NCBI GenBank assembly: GCA_020446945.1
Contig: JAGRDS010000002.1
Coordinates: 254,530-318,529 of the forward strand
Direction: 5' to 3'
From: Parvularculaceae bacterium
GTDB lineage: Bacteria > Pseudomonadota > Alphaproteobacteria > Caulobacterales > Parvularculaceae
Length of the DNA: 64,000 bases
Within the stretch, counting starts at the first letter, position 1, and each line of letters starts with the position of its first letter. Below the pieces are notes generated by a model that was not told the origin of the DNA, did no database searches, and worked only from the letters and a program-made list of their open reading frames with translations. Below are positions 57,725 through 64,000 of this stretch, in pieces. A program made the position numbers and the translations under genes.

Positions 57725-59815
57725 TTACAGACGCCCCGTTAACGAAACGCGGAAGGCGCGCGGGCTTCCCGGCGTGATGTTGTTGTCGTTGTGCGCAGTC
57801 GGGAAGTAATGCTTGTCGAACAGGTTCTCGACATTGAGCTGCGCCTCAAAGCGTTCATTCAGCGTGAAATAGATCGCCGCATCGACGCGCGTATAGCCGG
57901 GCAGCGCCACCTTGTTTGAGATCGAGGCGAACTGGTCGGACTGATGAATGACGCCGACGCTCGCGCGCCATTGATCGGTGATGGAATAGGCGTTCCAGAT
58001 CGCGAAGGCGTGTTTGGGAACAAGCGCGACTTCGGCGCCGGCCGCGGCCGATCTCGTATCGCGGGTTATCTCGGCGTTCTGCAATGTATAGCCGGCGAGA
58101 ACCTCCCAGCGATCGGTTACGGAACCGGCCAGCGAAATCTCCAGCCCCTTGCTGCGCTGCGCGCCGGTCAGCACGGTGAGGTTGGTGACCGGATCGATCG
58201 CGCGGGTGTTTTCACGGTCGAGGCGATAGAGCGAGGCCGAAAAAGACAGGCCCTCTCGCGGCTCAATCTTCATGCCGACTTCGATATTTTCAAATGATTC
58301 AGGTTCAAGCGCCGCCGTCGATGCGCTGAGCGAGGAGAACTGATCGCCCGATTGCGGCAGGAAGGATTTCGAGTAGCTCGCGTAGATCGAGGATTTTTCC
58401 GTCGGCTTGACGATAACCCCGCCGCGCGGGCTCCAGACATTATCGGTGCGCGAAAGGCGCGTCGGCGACCGGTTGTCTGAAAAGTCGAGTTCGAAATGAT
58501 CAAAGCGCACGCCGCCGATAAGCTGAAGCCAGGAGGCGACGTCGATCTGGTCCTGAATATAGGCGGACGCCGTCGTCAGATCGACGTGATTGTCGTTGCG
58601 GATCTGGCTTGAAAACATGGCGGGCGCGAAAGTCGTCGGATTTGCGATCGTAACGATTCCGGCCGAATTATTGTTCTCCGAGCGCAGATTGTCCGTATCC
58701 TGAACGCCGATCTCGCCGCCGATCAGGATCGTGTGCCCGATCGCGCCTGTATCGGTTTTCCAGATGAGGTCGGTCTGATTGAAAAAGTTGCGCCGATCCG
58801 TGTCCGAGAAATAGGCCTGCAACGGAACCTCGCCCGCGGTCCCGGTCGAACCTACCGATCCGCCTGCGTGAATGTTCTGGTAATGCTTGTCGTAATCGGC
58901 AAGGCGCAGATGATTGCGCAGGGTCAGCGCGTCGTTGAATTCATGCGCAAAGGCGAAATCGCCGGTGTGAACATAGGCTTCGCTGAATGACTCGTCCGGA
59001 TTTCCGAAAAACGCGCGCCGGTCGCCGGAATAGGGAAGGCCGTTGTCAGACGGCACGCCGCGATCGACTGTTCGCTCATCGCTCAGGAATTCATAAGTCA
59101 CGTCGATAGAGGTGCGATCGCTCGGCGCAAAACGCAGCGTCGGGCTGACGCCGAAGCGCTCGATGCCCGCATAGTCGCGGTAACTGTCCGAATTTTCGTA
59201 AAAGGCGTTGAGGCGCGCCGCGGCCGTCGGTGAAAAAACGAGGCCGGAATCGATCGCCCCGCGTGCAAAACCGAATGAACCCCCTTGCAGGGTGATCGCA
59301 TGAACCGGATCGAAATTCGCGGTTTTCGTGACGCGGTTGATGACGCCGCCGCCGCCGCCGCGACCGAAAATCATCGCATTCGGCCCTTTGAGAATTTCGA
59401 TGCGTTCCGCATTGAACAGGTCGCGGTAATATTGAACGTCGTCCCGCACGCCATCGACATAAAAGTCCGCCGTCGATGCGTTCCCGCGAAGGGTCGGCGC
59501 GTCGCGATGGCCCTCGCCCTGTCCCATCTGGACGCCCGGCACATATTGAACGACATCCGCCATCGACCGCATCATCTGATCGTCGATGAGGTCGCGCGTA
59601 ATCAGCGATATCGACTGGGGTATGTTAACCAGGGCCGTATCGGTCTTGGTCGCCGTCGCGGTATGCGCGTTCGCATATTCGACGCGCTCGCCGGTGACGA
59701 TCACCTGATCGGAAATCATCGCGAGCCGCATCTCCTGCGCGTCCTGCGCCGCCGCAGGAAGCGCGGCGACCATTGCGGCCCCCGCCAGGAACGGCGTTTT
59801 AATCATACCACGCAT
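57725..59815 (-). CDS. TonB-dependent siderophore receptor (catecholate/Fiu-like)
   Basis: Outer membrane receptor for active uptake of a ferric siderophore. The start is ATG 59815 with GGAG upstream, 696 residues, with signal peptide KTPFLAGAAMVAALPAAAQ. A TonB-box-like QVIVTG, the plug domain (NIPQSISLITRDLIDDQ, YVPGVQMGQGEG, FYVDGVRDD, IEILKGPNAMIFGRGGGGGVINRVTK) and a 22-strand barrel follow, ending GSPRAFRVSLTGRL. The plug is closest in pattern to Fiu/CirA-type catecholate receptors; the ligand is not certain. The last residue is Leu rather than the usual Phe. A Fur-type box lies 26 bp upstream of the start. Confidence 0.93.
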   Translation of the reverse strand: MRGMIKTPFLAGAAMVAALPAAAQDAQEMRLAMISDQVIVTGERVEYANAHTATATKTDTALVNIPQSISLITRDLIDDQMMRSMADVVQYVPGVQMGQGEGHRDAPTLRGNASTADFYVDGVRDDVQYYRDLFNAERIEILKGPNAMIFGRGGGGGVINRVTKTANFDPVHAITLQGGSFGFARGAIDSGLVFSPTAAARLNAFYENSDSYRDYAGIERFGVSPTLRFAPSDRTSIDVTYEFLSDERTVDRGVPSDNGLPYSGDRRAFFGNPDESFSEAYVHTGDFAFAHEFNDALTLRNHLRLADYDKHYQNIHAGGSVGSTGTAGEVPLQAYFSDTDRRNFFNQTDLIWKTDTGAIGHTILIGGEIGVQDTDNLRSENNNSAGIVTIANPTTFAPAMFSSQIRNDNHVDLTTASAYIQDQIDVASWLQLIGGVRFDHFELDFSDNRSPTRLSRTDNVWSPRGGVIVKPTEKSSIYASYSKSFLPQSGDQFSSLSASTAALEPESFENIEVGMKIEPREGLSFSASLYRLDRENTRAIDPVTNLTVLTGAQRSKGLEISLAGSVTDRWEVLAGYTLQNAEITRDTRSAAAGAEVALVPKHAFAIWNAYSITDQWRASVGVIHQSDQFASISNKVALPGYTRVDAAIYFTLNERFEAQLNVENLFDKHYFPTAHNDNNITPGSPRAFRVSLTGRL

Positions 59816-59840
59816 CTTGTTTCTCCAAGCCTTTCGTTTT

Positions 59841-59855
59841 TGATAATCATTCGCA
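59841..59855 (-). promoter_or_regulatory. Fur-type box before the TonB receptor gene
   Basis: Read on the plus strand, TGATAAT-C-ATTCGCA, a 7-1-7 repeat that differs by one base, in the central position only, from the box at 49852. It lies 26 bp before the receptor start codon on the minus strand. Confidence 0.7.
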
Positions 59856-59888
59856 ATTTGGCGCTGCGTAGCAGCCGCGCTATTCCAA

Positions 59889-59903
59889 TGCAAGTGATTA
59901 TCA
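59889..59903. promoter_or_regulatory. Second Fur-type box in the divergent receptor/DUF2807 region
   Basis: TGCAAGT-G-ATTATCA, a 7-1-7 element with a perfect right half ATTATCA. It lies 34 bp from the first box, so two repressor dimers could bind the shared divergent promoter region, controlling the receptor and possibly the DUF2807 genes. Confidence 0.6.
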
Positions 59904-60042
59904 TAAGCAGGCTTGCTCAAATTTCGCTGGAAAGAGCCGCCGGTGCGCCGTTCCGGATTTAAGAGCGGCGGTCACGGGGCTAAGGTCGATTTTGAGGGGT
60001 TTAAAAACGGGCGGGCGGCCCTCAGGAGCGAGTAGAAGCGAG

Positions 60043-60669
60043 ATGATGAGAATTGCGCTGATTGCGACGGGTTTGATGGGCGCAGGCGCGCCGGCGCTGG
60101 CCGGCGAAACCATGAGCCGGACCTATGACGTGCGGGATTTTTCTTCAATCGAGATCAGCGGCGCGTATGAACTCGATGTCGCAGTCGGCGGCGAGTACGG
60201 CGTCAGGCTTGAAGGGCCGAGCAAGGAGATGGAGCGCGCCCTCGTGAAGGTGGCGGACGGCGCGCTCGTCCTGGCGAGCCGAAAACATCGCGGCGATCGC
60301 GACGGGCTGAAGGCGAGCGTAACGATGCCCGCGCTCGATCGGTTGTCGGTATCGGGAATAGTCGACGCCGATATTCGCGGCGTCGACGCCGCGGGGTTTA
60401 AAATGAACCTTTCCGGCGTCGGCGAGGTCGATATTCAGGGCCGGTGCAGATCGCTCCACGCGCGCGTTTCCGGCGTCGGCGAGCTTGATGCGAAATCGTT
60501 CGAATGCGCCAGCGTCGATGTTTCGCTTTCCGGCATGGGCGAGGCGAGCGTTTACGCGCGCGAGCGCGCGAAGGCGGAAGTTTCCGGCATGGGTGAGATC
60601 AACATTTACGGATCGCCGAAAACGGTCGACAAGCGCGGCGGTTTCTTTTCGGAGATCAACGTTCGTTAG
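60043..60669 (+). CDS. DUF2807 (head GIN domain) secreted protein, copy 1
   Basis: Exported protein with a signal peptide (RIALIATGLMGAGAPALA); about 208 residues from ATG 60043 (ATG 60046 also possible). The DUF2807 region starts FSSIEISGAYELDVAVGGEYGV and continues with internal repeats of the pattern (V/L)SG(V/M)GE(V/L/A)(D/S): LSGVGEVDI, VSGVGELDA, LSGMGEASV, VSGMGEINI. This predicts a right-handed beta-helix, probably surface or periplasmic, with a possible adhesive or envelope role. Function unknown. A paralogue follows 32 bp later. Confidence 0.8.
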   Translation: MMRIALIATGLMGAGAPALAGETMSRTYDVRDFSSIEISGAYELDVAVGGEYGVRLEGPSKEMERALVKVADGALVLASRKHRGDRDGLKASVTMPALDRLSVSGIVDADIRGVDAAGFKMNLSGVGEVDIQGRCRSLHARVSGVGELDAKSFECASVDVSLSGMGEASVYARERAKAEVSGMGEINIYGSPKTVDKRGGFFSEINVR

Positions 60670-60701
60670 CCGGCGGAAGAACGGCGCGAAAGGAGCGGGC
60701 G

Positions 60702-61400
60702 ATGCGTTTGTTTTTTGGATTTCTGATCGGCCTTGCGCTGGCGGTCGCCGTTGCGGCGACCGCATTCAAGGTCGCCTGGGGCGATATCGGCGAGTTTGAA
60801 GATCGCGATCGCAGCGCGGATGAAAAACGCGTCGTCGAAGCGGTTGATTTCACGGAAATTGAAATCAAGGGCGTGTTCGAACTCGAAGTGCGCGTCGGCG
60901 ATGATTATTCCGTGACGCTATCGGGCCGGCGCGAGGATCTGGATCGCACGCGCGCGCATGTTGAATCGGGCCGTCTTGTTCTCGATACGGAGCAGAAGGG
61001 AGAGGGCCGTCGCATAAGCGCTGTCAAGCGCGGCGTGACGGCGGTTGTGATGCTTCCCGCGCTTGACGCTATCGAGATTGAGGGCGTTGTCGACGCGGAT
61101 ATTAGCGGCGTGAATGCGGATAAATTTTCCGCCGATCTTTCCGGCGTCGGAGAGGTGGACCTGTCGGGAGTGTGCGTTTCATTTCAGGCTGAAATTTCCG
61201 GCATCGGCGAGGTCGACGCGAAAAATCTGGAATGTCAGGACGTTCGCGTTGAGGTGTCGGGCATCGGCGACACCAGAATTTACGCCTCGCGTTCAGCCGA
61301 CGCCGATCTCACCGGCATCGGCCGGATTGAGATATACGGCTCGCCTGCGAATGTGTCGAAAACGCAGACCGGTCCGTTTGGACGCATCAAGGTGAAATGA
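60702..61400 (+). CDS. DUF2807 (head GIN domain) protein, copy 2, membrane-anchored start
   Basis: A 232-residue paralogue of the preceding gene. The N-terminus is a hydrophobic segment (LFFGFLIGLALAVAVAATAFKVAW) with no clear cleavage site, so it may stay anchored. The DUF2807 region FTEIEIKGVFELEVRVGDDYSVTL and the repeats LSGVGEVDL, ISGIGEVDA, VSGIGDTRI and LTGIGRIEI align with copy 1, and both end with an IYGSP-x(n) tail. An AAAGGAGCGG leader precedes the ATG. Tandem duplication is clear; function is unknown. Confidence 0.8.
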   Translation: MRLFFGFLIGLALAVAVAATAFKVAWGDIGEFEDRDRSADEKRVVEAVDFTEIEIKGVFELEVRVGDDYSVTLSGRREDLDRTRAHVESGRLVLDTEQKGEGRRISAVKRGVTAVVMLPALDAIEIEGVVDADISGVNADKFSADLSGVGEVDLSGVCVSFQAEISGIGEVDAKNLECQDVRVEVSGIGDTRIYASRSADADLTGIGRIEIYGSPANVSKTQTGPFGRIKVK

Positions 61401-61417
61401 CGATGCGCCGATAACGG

Positions 61418-61437
61418 GAATTTCGCGCGCGAAATTC
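61418..61437. repeat. Perfect 20-bp palindrome after the DUF2807 pair
   Basis: GAATTTCGCG is followed directly by its exact reverse complement, giving a 20-bp self-complementary sequence 17 bp after the second DUF2807 stop. It could be a protein binding site or the base of a stem; no U-run follows, so a simple terminator is unlikely. Confidence 0.55.
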
Positions 61438-61718
61438 GCCAAAATCGGGGCTTGATCCAAAACGCGTTATCCCTTCTTATAAGCGGCGTCGGCGGCCGCC
61501 CCTTCGGGCGGGCGCCGATTTTCGTTTCAGGAGCATTTTTCGCGCGAAGCGGTTTGCGCTTCAATTCGGGAGACTGCTTTAGAATACGATGCTGGTGCGG
61601 GCCGGGAGTGCGAGTTGCGTTCGAGGGCCGCGTCACGGCGCGCTGGAATGCGCGCCGGCTCTTTGACATTCCGCTTTGTCGGCGCCCCGGTTGCGAACTG
61701 GCCGTCCGATGCGATTTG
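61438..61718. other. Gene-free region between convergent genes
   Basis: No supported coding sequence is present. It contains a 6-bp stem with a CTTC loop (CCGCCC at 61496-61501, GGGCGG at 61506-61511) followed shortly by ATTTTCGTTT, a possible weak terminator for the DUF2807 transcript, and a GGCGGCCGCC palindrome just before it. Nothing else is recognised. Confidence 0.4.
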
Positions 61719-61766
61719 CTTGCGGCGCGCAGGTTACTTGCGGCGTGCAGGTTGCTTGCGGCGTGC
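61719..61766. repeat. 18-bp tandem repeat (about 2.7 copies) at the DUF488 3' end
   Basis: Units at 61719-61736, 61737-61754 and the first 12 bp at 61755-61766 share CTTGCGGCG(C/T)GCAGGTT(A/G). The unit length is 18 bp, so it keeps frame and encodes R-R-K-Q-P-A on the minus strand. The DUF488 stop codon lies inside the first (plus-strand) unit, from a single G-to-A difference. Confidence 0.85.
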
Positions 61767-62123
61767 TGGGGCCGCGCCGGCCGCTTCCATGACGGCCTTG
61801 AGAACGCGCGCGCTGTTTCGTTCGGTGTCTTTCGCCGCATAGATAAAAGTGACGACGCCTTCGGCGCACTGTTTCGCCAATTCGCCGACCGCTTCGCTGT
61901 TTTCTTTCAGCTCAGCGCGGTAGCGGCGTTTGAATTCCGGCCATTTCTGCGGATCGTGGCCGAACCATCGTCTCAATCCAGGCGAGGGCGAGATTTCTTT
62001 CAGCCACAAATCTATCCGCGCGGCCTCCTTCGTCAGGCCGCGCGGCCAGAGCCGCTCGACAAGAATTCGCCGGCCGTCCGATTTCGACGGCGCCTCATAG
62101 GCGCGTTTCAGCCGGATATTCAT
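61734..62123 (-). CDS. DUF488 (YeaO-like) protein with repeat-encoded basic tail
   Basis: Small cytoplasmic protein of 129 residues. The family core IRLKRAYEAPSKSDGRRILVERLWPRGLTKEAARIDLWLKEISPSPGLRRWFGHDPQKW is diagnostic of YeaO-type DUF488, whose function is unknown. The C-terminus is an unusual basic tail, ARRKQPARRK, encoded by the 18-bp tandem repeat, and the stop lies inside a repeat copy. It overlaps the upstream oxidase-fold gene by 4 bp, so they form an operon. Confidence 0.88.
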   Translation of the reverse strand: MNIRLKRAYEAPSKSDGRRILVERLWPRGLTKEAARIDLWLKEISPSPGLRRWFGHDPQKWPEFKRRYRAELKENSEAVGELAKQCAEGVVTFIYAAKDTERNSARVLKAVMEAAGAAPARRKQPARRK

Positions 62124-62752
62124 GAAACGCCTTCCAGGGCGGCGATACGATCGCGAAGCGCCGCGTTCTCGCGCTGCAATCTCGCCGCCTCCTTTGCGAG
62201 ATCGCCGACCGCCGCCTCGACCTCCGGTTCGGTGAAACGCGGCGTAATATGCTGCGGACAGTTCCAGTCGAGCGCCTCGATTTCGGCGATGAACACGCGC
62301 TCAATCCGGGCCGAATAGGCCAAATCGGCGAATTTCTCAACTATTTCAGTTGCTTGGCCGGTTTCAGCCGGCGCGACATTGGCGAGCGCTTTCAGGCGCG
62401 CGCGGTTTGGGTAGTCGATAAAGAAGAAAGCGGCGCGCTTTTCATCCGCCAGATTGCCGAGGCTGATATATTGGCGATTGCCGCGGAAATCGGGAAAAGC
62501 GAAGCGTCGCTCGTCAAGGATCCGGATAAATCCGGGCGGGCCGCCCCGGTGCTGAAGATAGGGCCAGCCGGACCGGGAAATCGTCGCCATGAAAAAATGG
62601 TCGCGCGCGGCGATGAAGCCCGCCTCACGCGGGCCGAGGCGGAAATCGCGGTCGCTTTCAGCCATCGCGGCGCAGAATTCGCGCGATCCGTTTTCGGACT
62701 GCGCATTTTTGACGCCTGACGTGAACAGGATATCGGCGAAGGGATACGCCAT
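62120..62752 (-). CDS. Pyridoxamine 5'-phosphate oxidase-fold flavoprotein
   Basis: FMN-binding split-barrel protein of 210 residues from ATG 62752 (AGGAG just upstream); the frame is open to 62944, but that leader is arginine-rich and not family-like. Core: AARDHFFMATISRSGWPYLQHRGGPPGFIRILDE, FPDFRGNRQYISLGNLADEKRAAFFFIDYPNRARLKALA. The C-terminal 35 residues are a coiled coil (VGDLAKEAARLQRENAALRDRIAALE) that may mediate dimerisation. Substrate unknown; genuine vitamin B6 oxidase is unlikely because of the fold variant and the tail. Confidence 0.82.
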   Translation of the reverse strand: MAYPFADILFTSGVKNAQSENGSREFCAAMAESDRDFRLGPREAGFIAARDHFFMATISRSGWPYLQHRGGPPGFIRILDERRFAFPDFRGNRQYISLGNLADEKRAAFFFIDYPNRARLKALANVAPAETGQATEIVEKFADLAYSARIERVFIAEIEALDWNCPQHITPRFTEPEVEAAVGDLAKEAARLQRENAALRDRIAALEGVS

Positions 62753-62958
62753 CGGCTCCTCTTTCGGTGCGCCGCCCCGACGCCAATCGAGCATAACCGG
62801 CCGGACGCCGCCATTCACATTGACGTTGGACGGGATATTCGACCGTTGGCGGTAAGCGGCAAGGCGTCGCCCGGCGCGCAGGTTCGGGCCGCGAATATGT
62901 CGCCTGCGGCCGGTCCAAGCCTTTCCTCCCGGGCTCAACCGCATTATGACGCCGCCCC

Positions 62959-64000
62959 ATGGAACAGTTCTGGACCTTCATCTCTTCGCGCCCGACCGAT
63001 CAGGGCTGGCTCTGGTGGCTCGTGCCGACGACCTTGCAGGCGTTGGCGCTTATCGTGGCGCTGCTGCTCGCGCAGGCGTTCCTCATGTATTTCGACCGCA
63101 AGGTCTGGGCTGCGGTTCAGATGCGCAAAGGGCCGAACGTCGTCGGCCCCTTCGGGCTGCTTCAATCCTTCGCGGACCTTTTCAAATTCGTGTTCAAGGA
63201 AATCGTCTTTCCGGCGGGCGCCAACAAGGCGCTGTTCCTGATCGCGCCGATCATCACTTTTATTCTTGCGCTGGTCGGCTGGGCGGTCATTCCGGTGGGG
63301 CCGGGCATGGTGGGCGCAGACATCAATGTCGGCATACTCTACCTGTTCGCGATATCCTCTCTCGGCGTTTACGGCATCATCATCGGCGGCTGGGCGTCAA
63401 ACTCGAAATATCCGTTCCTCGGCAGCCTTCGCTCGGCTGCGCAGATGGTGTCTTATGAAGTCTCGATCGGCTTCGTGATCATCACCGTTTTGTTGCTCGT
63501 CGGATCGCTGAACCTTTCCGATATCGTCATGTCGCAGGCGCGCGGCGGCGGCGGTTTCTGGAACTGGAACTTCATTCCGCTCTTTCCGATGTTCGTCGTC
63601 TTTTTCATTTCGGCGCTCGCCGAAACCAACCGGCCGCCATTCGACCTTCCGGAAGCGGAATCGGAACTCGTCGCCGGCTATCAGGTTGAATATTCCTCGA
63701 CGCTGTTCTTGATGTTCATGATCGGCGAACTCGCCAATATCGTCCTTATGTGCGCGATGTTGACGCTGCTTTTCCTCGGCGGGTGGCATTCGCCCCTGCC
63801 GACAGGCTGGGTTCCAATTCTCGATCAGATCCCGGTCTTCTGGTTTATGTTGAAGACGTTCTTTTTCTTTTTCATGTTCGCGATGGTGAAGGCGATCGTG
63901 CCGCGCTATCGCTACGATCAATTGATGCGCATCGGCTGGAAGATTTTCCTTCCCTTGTCGCTTTTCTGGGTCGTGCTGGTTTCGGGCCTCCTCATCGCTT
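62959..64000 (+). CDS. nuoH: NADH-quinone oxidoreductase subunit H (partial, runs off the window)
   Basis: Membrane subunit of complex I at the junction with the peripheral arm, forming part of the quinone site. From ATG 62959, 347 residues are visible and the frame is still open at the edge. Family landmarks: [60 protein letters not shown], and [30 protein letters not shown] (the acidic quinone-site loop). It is divergent from the oxidase-fold gene with a 206-bp gap, so no nuoG lies directly upstream. No strong promoter was identified in the gap. Confidence 0.95.
   Translation, partial: MEQFWTFISSRPTDQGWLWWLVPTTLQALALIVALLLAQAFLMYFDRKVWAAVQMRKGPNVVGPFGLLQSFADLFKFVFKEIVFPAGANKALFLIAPIITFILALVGWAVIPVGPGMVGADINVGILYLFAISSLGVYGIIIGGWASNSKYPFLGSLRSAAQMVSYEVSIGFVIITVLLLVGSLNLSDIVMSQARGGGGFWNWNFIPLFPMFVVFFISALAETNRPPFDLPEAESELVAGYQVEYSSTLFLMFMIGELANIVLMCAMLTLLFLGGWHSPLPTGWVPILDQIPVFWFMLKTFFFFFMFAMVKAIVPRYRYDQLMRIGWKIFLPLSLFWVVLVSGLLIA

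Overview
The window is about 62% GC-rich, densely coded DNA from an alphaproteobacterium. The evidence is a CtrA-type cell-cycle response regulator at the left edge, a perfect CtrA box in front of ftsZ, GANTC (CcrM-type) sites, the two-subunit glycine decarboxylase, a DAP-type MurE and an alphaproteobacterial LexA box (GTTC-N7-GTTC). The combination fits the Caulobacterales / Parvularculales / Hyphomonadaceae side of the class; genus cannot be fixed from sequence reading alone.

Layout. 1-2643: ctrA (partial, minus), divergent from fliI-fliJ of the flagellar export apparatus. 2749-25305: a textbook division and cell-wall (dcw) cluster, mraZ-rsmH-ftsL-ftsI-murE-murF-mraY-murD-ftsW-murG-murC-murB-ddl-ftsQ-ftsA-ftsZ, then lpxC, bamD and recN. 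Most of these genes overlap by 4 bp (ATGA/GTGA), so they are translationally coupled; a strong terminator follows ftsZ. 25302-34375: a flavin oxidoreductase, DNA ligase ligA, then a minus-strand run uvrD-prmA-Xaa-Pro aminopeptidase with a perfect SOS box before uvrD, and a YegP protein. 34436-44926: accessory and housekeeping genes, including a secreted glycoside-hydrolase-like protein with a secreted beta-sandwich protein, an M28 peptidase, isoaspartyl peptidase, gpmA, an HxlR regulator, a small secreted protein, a metallo-beta-lactamase-fold hydrolase and class II DAHP synthase. 45039-47146: a Gfo/Idh oxidoreductase plus DegT aminotransferase pair that looks like GnnA/GnnB, which would put 2,3-diamino-2,3-dideoxyglucose into lipid A. 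47132-52749: a ferric-iron ABC transporter, a Sel1-like/2OG-Fe(II) oxygenase fusion and zur. 52821-57514: tandem glycine riboswitch and gcvT-gcvH-gcvPA-gcvPB. 57725-61400: TonB-dependent siderophore receptor, divergent from two tandem DUF2807 proteins. 61734-64000: a DUF488 / pyridoxamine-oxidase-fold pair and the start of nuoH, which here is not preceded by nuoG.

How it fits together. The left third is the envelope growth and division machine plus its regulator: ctrA and its likely target ftsZ lie in the same 20 kb. The right third is metal physiology: three related Fur-type boxes (TGATAAT-N-ATTCGCA type) sit before the iron-binding lipoprotein gene, the TonB receptor and its divergent neighbour, and a separate repeat sits before zur. 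No prophage, insertion sequence, CRISPR array, rRNA or tRNA was seen. The most unusual points are the KTA (not KTG) motif in FtsI, the clustered CtrA boxes, the isolated nuoH, and the secreted glycoside-hydrolase-like/beta-sandwich pair.
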